From: Polaromonas sp. OV174
GTDB lineage: Bacteria; Pseudomonadota; Gammaproteobacteria; Burkholderiales; Burkholderiaceae_C
Assembly: GCF_900112285.1 (NCBI RefSeq)
Contig: NZ_FOKZ01000003.1
Location: 214,687-278,686 of the forward strand
DNA length: 64,000 nucleotides
Direction of reading: 5' to 3'
The notes beneath the pieces were generated by a model. That model saw only the letters and a list, made by a program, of their open reading frames with translations. It was not told where the DNA came from and made no database searches. This document shows positions 28,066 to 38,454 of the stretch, piece by piece. The translations under genes and the position numbers were made by a program. The number at the start of each line of letters is the position of its first letter. Position 1 is the first letter of the stretch.

Positions 28066-28079
28066 TTGACTTAGATCAA
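28066..28079. promoter_or_regulatory. Inverted repeat in LysR/VOC intergenic region (FNR-like)
   Basis: TTGACTTAGATCAA has dyad symmetry TTGA-N6-TCAA and differs from the FNR/Anr consensus TTGAT-N4-ATCAA at one position. It could be a LysR box, an FNR site or a -35 element. Confidence 0.4.
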
Positions 28080-28091
28080 ATATATATCGCT

Positions 28092-28108
28092 TTTCATGAT
28101 CAATGAAA
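28092..28108. promoter_or_regulatory. Second inverted repeat, candidate LysR operator
   Basis: TTTCATGATCAATGAAA has arms TTTCAT/ATGAAA around five bases. It lies 53 bases before the VOC gene start, in the divergent gap controlled most plausibly by the LysR protein. Confidence 0.4.
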
Positions 28109-28160
28109 CACCCTAAAGTTCAAACACACATCTCAAACCCCACGCCTTCAAGGACACCCC

Positions 28161-28589
28161 ATGACCACGAGCACGCTGCCTCCCTTTCACCTTGCCTTTC
28201 CAGTTAACGACCTGGCCGAAGCACGCCGCTTCTATGGCGATCTGCTTGGCTGCCCGGAAGGCCGCAGCTCACCCGAGTGGATAGATTTCAATTTCTACGG
28301 TCACCAGATCGTGGCGCATCTGGCCCCCAGCGAAGTCGGCCATCGCTCGACCAGTGCCGTGGACGGCCACAACGTGCCGGTGCGCCACTTCGGTGCCGTG
28401 CTGCCCATGGAGCAATGGCTGGCTTTGGCCGACAAGCTCAAGGCTGCCGGCATGCCATTCGTGATCGAGCCGCACATCCGTTTCGTAGGCGAGCCCGGCG
28501 AACAGGCCACCATGTTTTTTCTTGACCCGTCCGGCAACGCCGTGGAGTTCAAGTCCTTTGCCGACCTGAGCTCCTTGTTCGCCAAGTAA
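28161..28589 (+). CDS. VOC (glyoxalase/bleomycin-resistance) family protein
   Basis: A 142-residue single VOC domain: [20 protein letters not shown] at the start (metal His at about residue 9) and [15 protein letters not shown] at the end (metal Glu). This is the usual beta-alpha-beta-beta-beta layout of a metal-dependent isomerase, lyase or dioxygenase. It is divergent from the LysR gene. The substrate is not assignable. Confidence 0.88.
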   Translation: MTTSTLPPFHLAFPVNDLAEARRFYGDLLGCPEGRSSPEWIDFNFYGHQIVAHLAPSEVGHRSTSAVDGHNVPVRHFGAVLPMEQWLALADKLKAAGMPFVIEPHIRFVGEPGEQATMFFLDPSGNAVEFKSFADLSSLFAK

Positions 28590-28681
28590 ATCTCACAGCT
28601 ACGAAGTCGGGGGACGGGGCCTCAAGCCCTGCCCCCTGACGCTGGCTTCCCAGTTCAAACCCACCTCACACATTGCGCCCC

Positions 28682-29590
28682 ATGAAGAAACCACTTTCCG
28701 TAAAGTTTGCTGCCCTGATGCTTGCCATGTTGGCCGCGGGCTCTGTCCAGGCGAATGACGCCCTGAAGAAGATGAAGGAAACCGGCACCATCACCATGGG
28801 GGTGCGCGAGTCGTCGGGTGCCATGTCTTACACGCTGGGCGCCAACGTCTACGCCGGCTTTCACCATGACGTTTGCCAGCGGGTACTGGCCGACATTCAA
28901 AAGCAACTCGGCGTCAAAAAGCTGGACATCAAATACCAGTCGGTGACGCCGCAAAACCGTATTCCCCTCGTGCAGAACGGCACCGTAGACATCGAATGCG
29001 GCACCACCACCAACAGCGCCGCACGCCAAAAAGATGTGGCTTTTGCGCCCACGCTTTACGTTGAAGAAGTACGCGTCGCCGTCAAGACCAGCACTGGCTT
29101 TAACAGCATTGCCCAGCTCGCCAACAAGACCGTGAGCGCCACCACGGGCACCACCTCGGTTCAGCTGCTGCGCAAACATGAGCGCGCCAACAAGGCCGAC
29201 ATCAAGGCCTTGATGGGCAAGGACAATAGCGAAGCCTTTTTGCTGCTGGAAAGTGGTCGGGCCGATGCCAACATCGCGGACGGCCAGATTCTGGCAACCC
29301 TGATTTCGATGTCGAAAAACTCCTCAAGCTACCGTCTGCTGGATGAGGTTTTGAGCATTGAGCCGATTGCCATCATGCTGAACAAAAACGATGTCGGCTT
29401 CAAAAAGGCGGTGGATGACAGCATCAAGGCGATGGCGGCAAGCGGTGAAATCGCCAAGCTCTACGACAAGTGGTTCATGCAGCCGATTCCACCCAACAAC
29501 ACCAAAGTCGGTTTGCCGCCAAATGCCCTGACCAAGGCCGCCTGGGCCAATCCAAGCGACAAGCCACTGGAAGACTATTTGCCCAACTGA
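28682..29590 (+). CDS. Amino-acid ABC transporter substrate-binding protein (family 3)
   Basis: The 302 residues begin with a signal peptide (KFAALMLAMLAAGSVQAN). The SBP_bac_3 fold shows TMGVRESSGAMSYTLG, NRIPLVQNGTVDIECGTTTN (the glutamate/aspartate-binding GltI signature) and a C-terminal GEIAKLYDKWF. It probably binds Glu/Asp in the periplasm. No permease or ATPase is nearby, so the rest of the transporter must be elsewhere. ATG at 28682 begins MKKPLSVKF. Confidence 0.9.
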   Translation: MKKPLSVKFAALMLAMLAAGSVQANDALKKMKETGTITMGVRESSGAMSYTLGANVYAGFHHDVCQRVLADIQKQLGVKKLDIKYQSVTPQNRIPLVQNGTVDIECGTTTNSAARQKDVAFAPTLYVEEVRVAVKTSTGFNSIAQLANKTVSATTGTTSVQLLRKHERANKADIKALMGKDNSEAFLLLESGRADANIADGQILATLISMSKNSSSYRLLDEVLSIEPIAIMLNKNDVGFKKAVDDSIKAMAASGEIAKLYDKWFMQPIPPNNTKVGLPPNALTKAAWANPSDKPLEDYLPN

Positions 29591-29603
29591 AGCCGTGCAG
29601 CGC

Positions 29604-31169
29604 TTACAGCATCCACTCTATCGGTAGCAAAGACAAGAACCAGACCGAGCTGCGCAAAAGCCAGCTCGTGCCCGGCTCCTGTTCATGCACCAGCGATTGG
29701 CCCTCAAGCTGCTCCACCCATTCAAGCGCGCCGGATTTCCCCAGCCGAACTTCGTAGGAGTGGGCGCTCACCCGCCGGGCAAAGGCATCGGCAATCCCAG
29801 TGCCCATGTTGGGGCTGTCGATCACAAAGCCCATCTCCGTGTTCAGGCGCGCGGAACGCGGATCGAAATTAAAAGAGCCTACGAACACCCGGCGGCCATC
29901 GACGGCAAAGGTCTTGGCATGCAGGCTGGAAGCCGAGCTGCCGCTTAAACCCAGCTCTTTTTTAACCGTCAGGGGCGAGCTGCGTTTCATCTCAAACAGG
30001 CGGATGCCAGCCTCGAGCATGGCCTTGCGTCGCTTGGCATAACCGGCATGCACCACGGCCACGTCGGTGGCCTCCAGTGAATTGGTCAGCACCGACACCT
30101 TGACGCCCGCGGCCGTCATGCCGGCCAAGGCCTGCACCCCCACGGCCGTGGGCACAAAATAGGGCGACACCAGCTCCACCTCGCGCGTAGGCGTGCCCAG
30201 AATTTCCTTCAGCCGTGGCAGCAGCAAGCTATGTTCGGGCGCCTGACCGAGCCCCTTGGCGGGGTCGTCGCTGACCAGCCGCGTCGGCGCCCACTCGAAA
30301 GGCAAGCTGCCGGCCAGCAAGTCGCGCACGAATGGCGACTTGGCCAACGCCTCGACATAGGCACGCGCAGCCGGATTGCGCTCGACTAGCGCCGCCGCCG
30401 TGGTGACGCCGGCCACCGTCGCCGGATCGACGCTGGCCAGCAAGCTGGACACGGGATAGGCGGAAGGACTGGACCAATAACGGTCAAAGTCGCGCGACAC
30501 TTCGCTGACCACCGGACCCACGGCCAACACGTCAAGATCGACAAACAGCAGGTCCTGCCCGGCATCGAAATACTCGTCGCCCACGTTGCGCCCGCCAATG
30601 ATGCTGGCCAGGTTGTCGGCGGTGAAAGACTTGTTGTGCATGCGCCGGTTCAGGCGCGAAAAATCATTGAGGTAGCCCAAGGCACGCCAGCGGCGGTTCA
30701 CGAAAGGGTTGAACAAGCGCACTTCGATATGCGGATGGGCATCAAGCGCGGCAAGAATCGGATCCAGCCCGCTGGTGTTGTTGTCATCCAGCAGCAGCCG
30801 CACGCGCACGCCCCGGTCGGCAGCACGGTGCAAGGCCTCGAACAGCAGACGCCCTGACATGTCGTTGCGCCAGATGTAGTACTGCACGTCCAGCGTTCGC
30901 TGCGCCGCATCGGCCAGCAGCGCCCGCGAGGCAAAGGCATCGCGCCCGTTCCCGAGCGGAATCACGCCGGCCAGTCCGGGGTGGGCCTGGGCATGCGGCG
31001 CTATCGCCTTGCCCAGGCGGGTATCGGCGGTATCAAGCCCTGCGGTGGTCACCGCCCAGCCCTGCGCTGGTGGCTGCAGGCCACAGCCGGCCAGGGCACC
31101 CATGACCAGCAGCGCGGCGCTGGCCACAAAGCTGGGGCGCAGCCGGCGCCGCAAGTTCTCGCTCAACAT
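29604..31169 (-). CDS. Phospholipase D family lipoprotein, cardiolipin synthase ClsC-like
   Basis: The 521 residues have a lipoprotein signal (lipobox LAGC at about residue 29) and two HKD motifs: MHNKSFTADNLASIIGGRN and SLHAKTFAVDGRRVFVGSFN. The C-terminus WFLSLLPIEWML is typical of the YmdC/ClsC group, which makes cardiolipin from phospholipid donors. Its start overlaps the preceding small gene by 7 bases, so it is translationally coupled and lies in an operon with the SDR gene. Confidence 0.87.
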   Translation of the reverse strand: MLSENLRRRLRPSFVASAALLVMGALAGCGLQPPAQGWAVTTAGLDTADTRLGKAIAPHAQAHPGLAGVIPLGNGRDAFASRALLADAAQRTLDVQYYIWRNDMSGRLLFEALHRAADRGVRVRLLLDDNNTSGLDPILAALDAHPHIEVRLFNPFVNRRWRALGYLNDFSRLNRRMHNKSFTADNLASIIGGRNVGDEYFDAGQDLLFVDLDVLAVGPVVSEVSRDFDRYWSSPSAYPVSSLLASVDPATVAGVTTAAALVERNPAARAYVEALAKSPFVRDLLAGSLPFEWAPTRLVSDDPAKGLGQAPEHSLLLPRLKEILGTPTREVELVSPYFVPTAVGVQALAGMTAAGVKVSVLTNSLEATDVAVVHAGYAKRRKAMLEAGIRLFEMKRSSPLTVKKELGLSGSSASSLHAKTFAVDGRRVFVGSFNFDPRSARLNTEMGFVIDSPNMGTGIADAFARRVSAHSYEVRLGKSGALEWVEQLEGQSLVHEQEPGTSWLLRSSVWFLSLLPIEWML

Positions 31170-31537
31170 GCATCCAGGTCAAAACGCTGCCGAAACTGCT
31201 CGGAAAACGCCGGGCTGGCGCTGAGCAACAGCGTGAAAGTGTGGCGCGGCTTGCCGGCCGGCCCGCTCTGCACGGACAGCTGGCGCGTGGCCGCGTCGTA
31301 GCTGAGCTGATCAGTGGCGCTGAATTCGCGCAAGCCATGCAGGTCGTAATCCCAGTCGCCGCCCTCGGCCACCGGAGCGCGGGTATCGGGAAAAGCCTGG
31401 TGAGCCCAATCGAGCACGCTGACAATTTCAGCCTGCACGGCTGGCACCTGCTCGGCCCAGATCGAGGCCATGGCTTCAAAGCTGCCCGTGCCCTCGGTAT
31501 CTTCGCTGTAGTCAAAGCTCAGGTAGCGCAGCTCCAT
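31163..31537 (-). CDS. Conserved hypothetical protein
   Basis: The 124 residues start MELRYLSFDYSEDTEGTGSF. It is soluble and acidic, has no signal peptide and no domain I recognise. It includes FEAMASIWAEQVPAVQAEIV and HTFTLLLSASPAFSEQFRQR. It sits between the SDR gene (17 bases upstream) and the phospholipase-D gene (7-base overlap). Its position suggests an accessory of one of them, which is inference. Confidence 0.75.
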   Translation of the reverse strand: MELRYLSFDYSEDTEGTGSFEAMASIWAEQVPAVQAEIVSVLDWAHQAFPDTRAPVAEGGDWDYDLHGLREFSATDQLSYDAATRQLSVQSGPAGKPRHTFTLLLSASPAFSEQFRQRFDLDAC

Positions 31538-31554
31538 GGCATCGGTCTCTGTGC

Positions 31555-32349
31555 TCAAAACGTTCCGGGATAGGCGCCGCCGTCGGCCAGCACATTCTGA
31601 CCAGTCATGTAGCCAGCCTGCACACTGCATAAAAAGGCGCAGATGGCGCCGAACTCTTCGGCTGTGCCAAAGCGTTGCGCCGGGATTTGCGCCGCCTGGG
31701 CCTGGCGGATGTCATCCAGGCTCTTGCCGGTTTTTTGCGCTGCGGCGCCCATCGTCGAGGCCAGACGGTCGGTATCGAACTTGCCCGGCAGCAAGTTGTT
31801 GAGGGTGACGCCGCGCGAGGCCAGCTTGCTGCGCGCCACACCGGCGACAAAACCGGTCAGGCCGCTGCGTGCGCCGTTGCTCAAGCCCAGAATATCTATG
31901 GGTGCCTTGACGGCGCTGGAGGTGATGTTGATGACGCGGCCAAAGCCACGCTCCGCCATGCCATCGACCGTGGCCTTGATGAGCTCGATAGGCGTCAGCA
32001 TATTGGCGTCCACCGCCTTGATCCAGCTGTCCCTATCCCAGTCGCGGAAATCGCCGGTGGGCGGACCGCCTGCGTTGGTGACGACGATGTCGAAATCCTT
32101 GCGTAGCGCAAAAACCGCGGCCCGACCTTCGATCGTGGTGATGTCTGCAGCAACATATTGCACTGTAGCGCTTGCTGGACGGTCGCTATCAGCTATTAAT
32201 TTACTAGCAGCCAGCTGCAGCGCCTCGGCACCGCGGGCGACGATGAGCACATGCACGCCCTCACGCACCAGGGCTTGTGCGCAGCCAAAACCCAGCCCCT
32301 TGCTGGCGCCGCATACCAGCGCCCATTTACCGGCAATACCTAAATTCAT
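31555..32349 (-). CDS. SDR family oxidoreductase
   Basis: A 264-residue short-chain dehydrogenase with cofactor loop GASKGLGFGCAQ (about 14-25). NAGG follows strand 4. The ITSSAVKAP...GLSNGARSGLTG region stands where the family has Ser-Tyr-x3-Lys. In place of YxxxK the protein has NGARS, as in FabG-like 'SDR with atypical active site' members, so activity is uncertain. Residues about 48-62 are encoded by a family 1 repeat. It is the first gene of a three-gene operon. Confidence 0.85.
   Translation of the reverse strand: MNLGIAGKWALVCGASKGLGFGCAQALVREGVHVLIVARGAEALQLAASKLIADSDRPASATVQYVAADITTIEGRAAVFALRKDFDIVVTNAGGPPTGDFRDWDRDSWIKAVDANMLTPIELIKATVDGMAERGFGRVINITSSAVKAPIDILGLSNGARSGLTGFVAGVARSKLASRGVTLNNLLPGKFDTDRLASTMGAAAQKTGKSLDDIRQAQAAQIPAQRFGTAEEFGAICAFLCSVQAGYMTGQNVLADGGAYPGTF
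32164..32208 (+). repeat. Family 1 palindromic repeat embedded in SDR gene
   Basis: The plus strand reads TGTAGCGCTTGCTGGACGGT, then CGCTATCAGCTATTAATTTA and CTAGC. This is the family's core palindrome plus its GCGC and GCTA boxes, more diverged than other copies. In the minus-strand gene it encodes ASKLIADSDRPASAT. Confidence 0.55.
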
Positions 32350-32420
32350 AACAGTTCCTTAGAGAGCTCGAGCATGGCGAAACCGCCATGATACGAAGTT
32401 TGCGCGTCGGGCTAGCGCCC

Positions 32421-33362
32421 CTAGCGGGCCGAGCGCGTGAAGACAAAAATTCCGGCAATCACCAGCACCGTGCCGGCCGCCACCCAGGCGGTGAACGGCT
32501 CGCCCAGAATCCACACTCCCATCAGTATGGTGGACATAGGCCCCACCATGCCGGTCTGCGCGGACAGGCTGGCGCCAATGCGTTCAATCGCCATCATCAC
32601 CATCAGCACCGGCACGGCGGTGCACAGGATGGCATTGAGCAGCGACAGCCAGATCACCTCTGGCGCCACCGCAGCGGCGCTCAGCGGTCTGAGCAGCAAG
32701 AACTGCAGCAGGCACAGCAGGCAGGCGATGCTGGTGGCCAGCCCCACCAGCCGTAGCGAACCCAGGCGCTTGACCAGCTCACCGCTGTAAACCATATAGA
32801 TCGCATAGCTGACCGCGCTGAGTAGCACCAGCAGCGCACCCCAGGCAACGTCAGGGCCCTGCAGGGTGATTTCGTGGCCGAACACCAGCACCACGCCACA
32901 ATAGCTGATGGCCATGGCGACAACTTGCCGCCGCGTGATGCGTCGCTGGTACAGCACCAGACCCAACAGCATGACGAGAGTCGGGTTGAGATAGAGAATC
33001 AGTCGCTCCAGCGAAGCGCTGATATGGGCCAGCCCGGCAAAGTCCAAAAAGCTCGCCAGGTAGTAGCCGGTAAAGCCAAGCCAGAGCACGCCCAGCCAGT
33101 CCTTGCGCGTCAGTGCGGCCTTGCCCCGACTGGCCCACCAGGCCATCAGGGCAAAAATCGGCAGGGCAAACAGCATGCGGTACATGATCAGCGTGACGGC
33201 ATCGACGCCGTAGCGGTAGGCCAGCTTGACGATGATCGCCTTGCCGCTGAAGGCGATCGCCCCGAAAGTCGCCAGCAACAGCCCGGACGCTATGCTTTTA
33301 GTAGCTGCTTGCACCCGCTCCACTTGGGCTAGAGGCCTATTTATATCTAAATTACTGTTCAA
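32421..33362 (-). CDS. EamA/DMT family transporter (repeat-derived N-terminus)
   Basis: A 313-residue transporter with ten membrane helices and two EamA domains (FGAIAFSGKAIIVKLAYRYG; second half with LNAILCTAVPVLMVMMAIER). The substrate is unknown. Residues about 8-25, before the first helix, come from a family 1 repeat, so the cytoplasmic N-terminal tail is probably not ancestral. ATG at 33362 lies just outside the repeat; if the true start were internal, no other Met is present before the first helix. Confidence 0.85.
   Translation of the reverse strand: MNSNLDINRPLAQVERVQAATKSIASGLLLATFGAIAFSGKAIIVKLAYRYGVDAVTLIMYRMLFALPIFALMAWWASRGKAALTRKDWLGVLWLGFTGYYLASFLDFAGLAHISASLERLILYLNPTLVMLLGLVLYQRRITRRQVVAMAISYCGVVLVFGHEITLQGPDVAWGALLVLLSAVSYAIYMVYSGELVKRLGSLRLVGLATSIACLLCLLQFLLLRPLSAAAVAPEVIWLSLLNAILCTAVPVLMVMMAIERIGASLSAQTGMVGPMSTILMGVWILGEPFTAWVAAGTVLVIAGIFVFTRSAR
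33289..33342 (+). repeat. Family 1 palindromic repeat at the EamA N-terminus
   Basis: The best-preserved copy: GCTATGCTTTTAGTAGCTGC, then TTGCACCCG and GGGCTAGAGGCCTATTT. It encodes NRPLAQVERVQAATKSIAS on the minus strand. Confidence 0.8.
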
Positions 33363-33550
33363 AACATACCCTTAAACGCCAAGCGCTCTGTTCACTGCGA
33401 CAAAGCGCGCCAGCTTCCTGTTGATGAGTTTGGCACAGGAAGCGGCCAGGCGACATCTGACATTGTCGGGGTAGGCACCGCCATTGAAGACGGCTCAAGA
33501 GTCCAAAAGAAGAAACACCGTGAACTGCGGCGCCCCACTCGCCCATGAAA

Positions 33551-33572
33551 AACGGCGCCCTGAGGCGCCGTT
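33551..33572 (-). terminator. Rho-independent terminator after tctA
   Basis: On the minus strand AACGGCGCC pairs with GGCGCCGTT around TCAG and is followed by a T-run before CATGG. It lies 26 bases beyond the tctA stop. The remaining bases up to 33362 hold no supported gene. Confidence 0.85.
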
Positions 33573-33597
33573 GAATCAGAACGTCAAGAGGCGATGA

Positions 33598-35109
33598 TCA
33601 GTCCTCGACGAAAGCCTCTTCCCGTTTACTCTTGACGGCGGGCAGCAGCACGATCACCAGCATCAGAGCGGCGGCAACCAGCAGGCCAGCAGACAGGGGA
33701 CGCGTCACGAACACGCTCCAGTCGCCACGCGACAGCAGCAGCGCCCGGCGCAGGTTTTCTTCCATCATGGGGCCCAGGATGAAACCGAGCAGCAAAGGTG
33801 CGGGTTCGCAGCCGAGCTTGACGAAGGCGTAACCGATCACACCAAAAATGCCCACCATCCACACGTCAAACGTGTTGTTGTTGGTCGAGTACACACCAAT
33901 GGCGCAGAACAGCACGATGGACGGGAACAGATAGCGGTAGGGCACGGTCAGCAGCTTGATCCACATGCCGATCAGCGGCAGGTTCAAAACCACCAGCATG
34001 GCATTGCCGATCCACATCGAGGCGATCAGGCCCCAGAACAGTTCGGGGTTGCTGGTCATGACCTGCGGGCCGGGCTGAATGTTGTGAATCGTCATGGCGC
34101 CCACCATCAGGGCCATCACGGCGTTGGGCGGAATGCCCAGCGTCAGCAGCGGAATGAAGGAAGTCTGCGAACCGGCATTGTTGGCCGACTCTGGCGACGC
34201 CACACCGCGGATGTTGCCCTGACCAAAAGGCACTTCGCCCGGCTTCATCTTCATCTTCTTTTCCAGCGCATAGGCGGCAAAGGCCGACAACAAGGCGCCA
34301 CCGCCAGGCAGAATGCCCAAAGCACAACCCAAAGCGGTACCGCGCAGCACGGCAGGCGTCATGTCCTTGAAATCCTGCTTGGTCGGGAACAGACCGGACA
34401 CCTTGGCCGTGAAGACCTCGCGCTCATGCTCTGGCTGCGACAGGTTGCTGATGATCTCGCCGTAGCCGAACACGCCCATGGCAATCACCACGAAGCCGAT
34501 GCCATCGGTCAGTTCAGGAATGTCAAAGCTGAAGCGAGCCACGCCCGAGTTCACGTCGGTGCCGATCAGGCCGAGCAGCAGGCCCAGCACGATCATGGCA
34601 ATCGCCTTGAGCAGTGAGCCCGAAGCCAGCACCACGGCGCCGATCAGGCCCAGGGTCATCAGCGAAAAATACTCGGCAGGGCCGAACTTGAAGGCCAACT
34701 CGGTCAGTGGCGGCGCGAAGGCGGCCAGGATCAGCGTGCCGACGCAACCGGCAAAGAAGGAGCCCAGGCCCGCGGCAGCCAGTGCCGGCCCCGCCCGCCC
34801 TTTTCGCGCCATCTGGTAGCCGTCAATACAGGTGACCGCCGACGAAGACTCTCCCGGCAAATTCACCAGAATGGCGGTAGTGGAGCCGCCATACTGCGCA
34901 CCGTAATAAATACCGGCCAGCATGATCAGCGCCGACACCGGGGGCAATGCGTAGGTGGCGGGCAGCAGCATGGCGATGGTGGCGACCGGACCGATGCCCG
35001 GAAGGACGCCAATCAGCGTTCCCAAAACACAGCCCACCAAGCAGTACAGCAGGTTGATCGGCGTGAAGGCCACGCCAAACCCCAGCGACAAATGTTGAAG
35101 CAATTCCAT
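33598..35109 (-). CDS. tctA: Tripartite tricarboxylate transporter permease (TctA family)
   Basis: The 503 residues with about 11-12 membrane helices match TctA, the large permease of citrate-type TTT carriers. Hallmarks are GVLPGIGPVATIAMLLPATY, GIYYGAQYGGSTTAILVNLP with GESSS, and GILPGGGALLSAFAAYALEK. It lies 12 bases after tctB. A terminator follows. There is no tctC-type periplasmic binding protein in the window. Confidence 0.95.
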   Translation of the reverse strand: MELLQHLSLGFGVAFTPINLLYCLVGCVLGTLIGVLPGIGPVATIAMLLPATYALPPVSALIMLAGIYYGAQYGGSTTAILVNLPGESSSAVTCIDGYQMARKGRAGPALAAAGLGSFFAGCVGTLILAAFAPPLTELAFKFGPAEYFSLMTLGLIGAVVLASGSLLKAIAMIVLGLLLGLIGTDVNSGVARFSFDIPELTDGIGFVVIAMGVFGYGEIISNLSQPEHEREVFTAKVSGLFPTKQDFKDMTPAVLRGTALGCALGILPGGGALLSAFAAYALEKKMKMKPGEVPFGQGNIRGVASPESANNAGSQTSFIPLLTLGIPPNAVMALMVGAMTIHNIQPGPQVMTSNPELFWGLIASMWIGNAMLVVLNLPLIGMWIKLLTVPYRYLFPSIVLFCAIGVYSTNNNTFDVWMVGIFGVIGYAFVKLGCEPAPLLLGFILGPMMEENLRRALLLSRGDWSVFVTRPLSAGLLVAAALMLVIVLLPAVKSKREEAFVED

Positions 35110-35121
35110 TTTTTTATATCC

Positions 35122-35610
35122 TTAGCCGGTAATGAAGGTGGGCCATACCACGAACTGCAGCTTTAGCGCCATGACGAAAGCGACGTAACTGCCCACCGCC
35201 AAAATAGTGGCCAAAATAAACGTGTTCTTAACTTTCCAACCGGATTCCGCCATGCTGGCGATAAAGGTCAGGAAGTAAATTCCAACAATCATGCCCAAGG
35301 CTGGCACGCCAATCGAAGGCAGGCCGCCCAGACATACGCCGAAAACCAGGTTGGCAGCAATAATGAGGATCAGCGGCTTCCAGGCCCACTTACCGACCTT
35401 GTCGCCACCTTCGGACTCGACGACCAGCGCATTGAAGGTGATGGCAGCGCCCAGAATGGCCATCAGTATGCCCAACATGAGCGGGAAGTAACCGGGGCCC
35501 ATGCGGGCACCCTCGCCGACGTTATAGGTCGTTGCGCCCCATGCGAACGCCACCCCGACGCCCATGAACATGAGACCGGAAAAAAAGTCTTTTTGACTCT
35601 TGATATTCAC
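35122..35610 (-). CDS. tctB: Tripartite tricarboxylate transporter small permease (TctB family)
   Basis: A 162-residue protein with four membrane helices typical of TctB: SQKDFFSGLMFMGVGVAFAW at the start, EGARMGPGYFPLMLGI, and LGGLPSIGVPALGMIVGIYF. GTG at 35610 is preferred: GGAG lies just upstream and the family begins here, while the longer frame to 35685 has an unrelated start. It precedes tctA in the same operon. Confidence 0.9.
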   Translation of the reverse strand: MNIKSQKDFFSGLMFMGVGVAFAWGATTYNVGEGARMGPGYFPLMLGILMAILGAAITFNALVVESEGGDKVGKWAWKPLILIIAANLVFGVCLGGLPSIGVPALGMIVGIYFLTFIASMAESGWKVKNTFILATILAVGSYVAFVMALKLQFVVWPTFITG

Positions 35611-35734
35611 GGTTTGTCTCCTCTGCAAAAGATTGAATCCGTGGATTGTGCATTCAATCGTCAAGCCGGGGTATGTGGCTTTCACTTACATGGGGCTTAC
35701 CCTCATATAACCTGTTGCCCGGATGCAGAAGATT

Positions 35735-37537
<1,803 letters not shown>

Positions 37538-37580
37538 GAAAAGCACTTTACCCCATCTGGCACCGGAGAAAACCGTCGCT

Positions 37581-38357
37581 TCAGCACACCGGTTTGAAAA
37601 GCCTCAACCATTTTTTGGCCGGCAAATCCCAGCGCGATTCAATCACGCCGGCCCGCAGCAAGAGCTCGGCGCGCTCCGGGCGCGTCGGTTCGCGCTGGGC
37701 CAGCACCACCGTGTTGCCTTCGCGCGTCGGCCTGAAGGCCCACACCGATTCCGGGCCAAAGGCCTCGGCCAGCTTGGTCAGCGACTGCTCATAGCTGGAG
37801 TCGCGGCCAAACAGGTTGACGGTCATCACGCCATCCTCGGTCAGCAAGTCCCGGCAATGGGCATAAAAATCAGCGCTATCGAGCACCGGCGCCGCCGCTT
37901 CGTGGTCATAAAGGTCAACGTGCAGCAGATCCACCGTGCCCTGGTGCTGTGGCTTTTGTATCTCGATGGCGGCATCCGCCTCTATCACCTGCAACCGGAG
38001 ATCGTCGCGCGGCAGCTTGAACCAGAGCCGGCAGGCGGTCACCACCTGTGGGTTGATCTCGATCGCCGTGGTTTTCATGCGCAGCTTCTTGTAGCAGAAC
38101 TTGGTCAGCGCGGCCGAGCCCAGGCCCAACTGCATGGCATGCTTTTTGGCCACCGACGCGGCATCGGTGAAGAGCAAGCCCGCCATCATGCGCTGCACGT
38201 ACTCCAGCTCGATGTCATAAGGCGCATCGCGCAGCATGGAGCCTTGCACCCACTCGGTGCCCAGATGCAAAAAGCGCACATCGCCGTAATCAGAAAAATT
38301 GACTTCCGGCAGATTCATGGTGCTGCTCGCACTCTCTTTTTTCGACATGAAATTCAT
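37581..38357 (-). CDS. Spermidine-synthase-like methyltransferase-fold protein
   Basis: The 258 residues have a Rossmann fold like polyamine aminopropyltransferases: LGLGSAALTKFCYKKL (motif I), TAIEINPQVVTACR (motif II), VDLLHVDLYDHE. Several active-site residues of true SpeE cannot be confirmed, so the reaction is unclear. It lies upstream of the GspE-like ATPase and 97 bases downstream of the GTPase operon on the same strand. Confidence 0.8.
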   Translation of the reverse strand: MNFMSKKESASSTMNLPEVNFSDYGDVRFLHLGTEWVQGSMLRDAPYDIELEYVQRMMAGLLFTDAASVAKKHAMQLGLGSAALTKFCYKKLRMKTTAIEINPQVVTACRLWFKLPRDDLRLQVIEADAAIEIQKPQHQGTVDLLHVDLYDHEAAAPVLDSADFYAHCRDLLTEDGVMTVNLFGRDSSYEQSLTKLAEAFGPESVWAFRPTREGNTVVLAQREPTRPERAELLLRAGVIESRWDLPAKKWLRLFKPVC

Positions 38358-38454
38358 CTCTGTTGTTCAAGCGGCCCATGCCATGGCCCTAAGTTTTTGC
38401 CGCGGCGTTTGCCGCCGGACACCGGACGAGCGGGGCCAGGCCTGCCACGCGACG

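Noticed and set aside
28600..28640. G-run/C-run hairpin after the VOC gene as a terminator
   Set aside because: The arms mismatch in the middle and no T-run follows.
33363..33546. 64-residue minus-strand ORF in the EamA/tctA gap
   Set aside because: No ribosome-binding site, no conserved pattern and odd composition; the gap holds only the tctA terminator.
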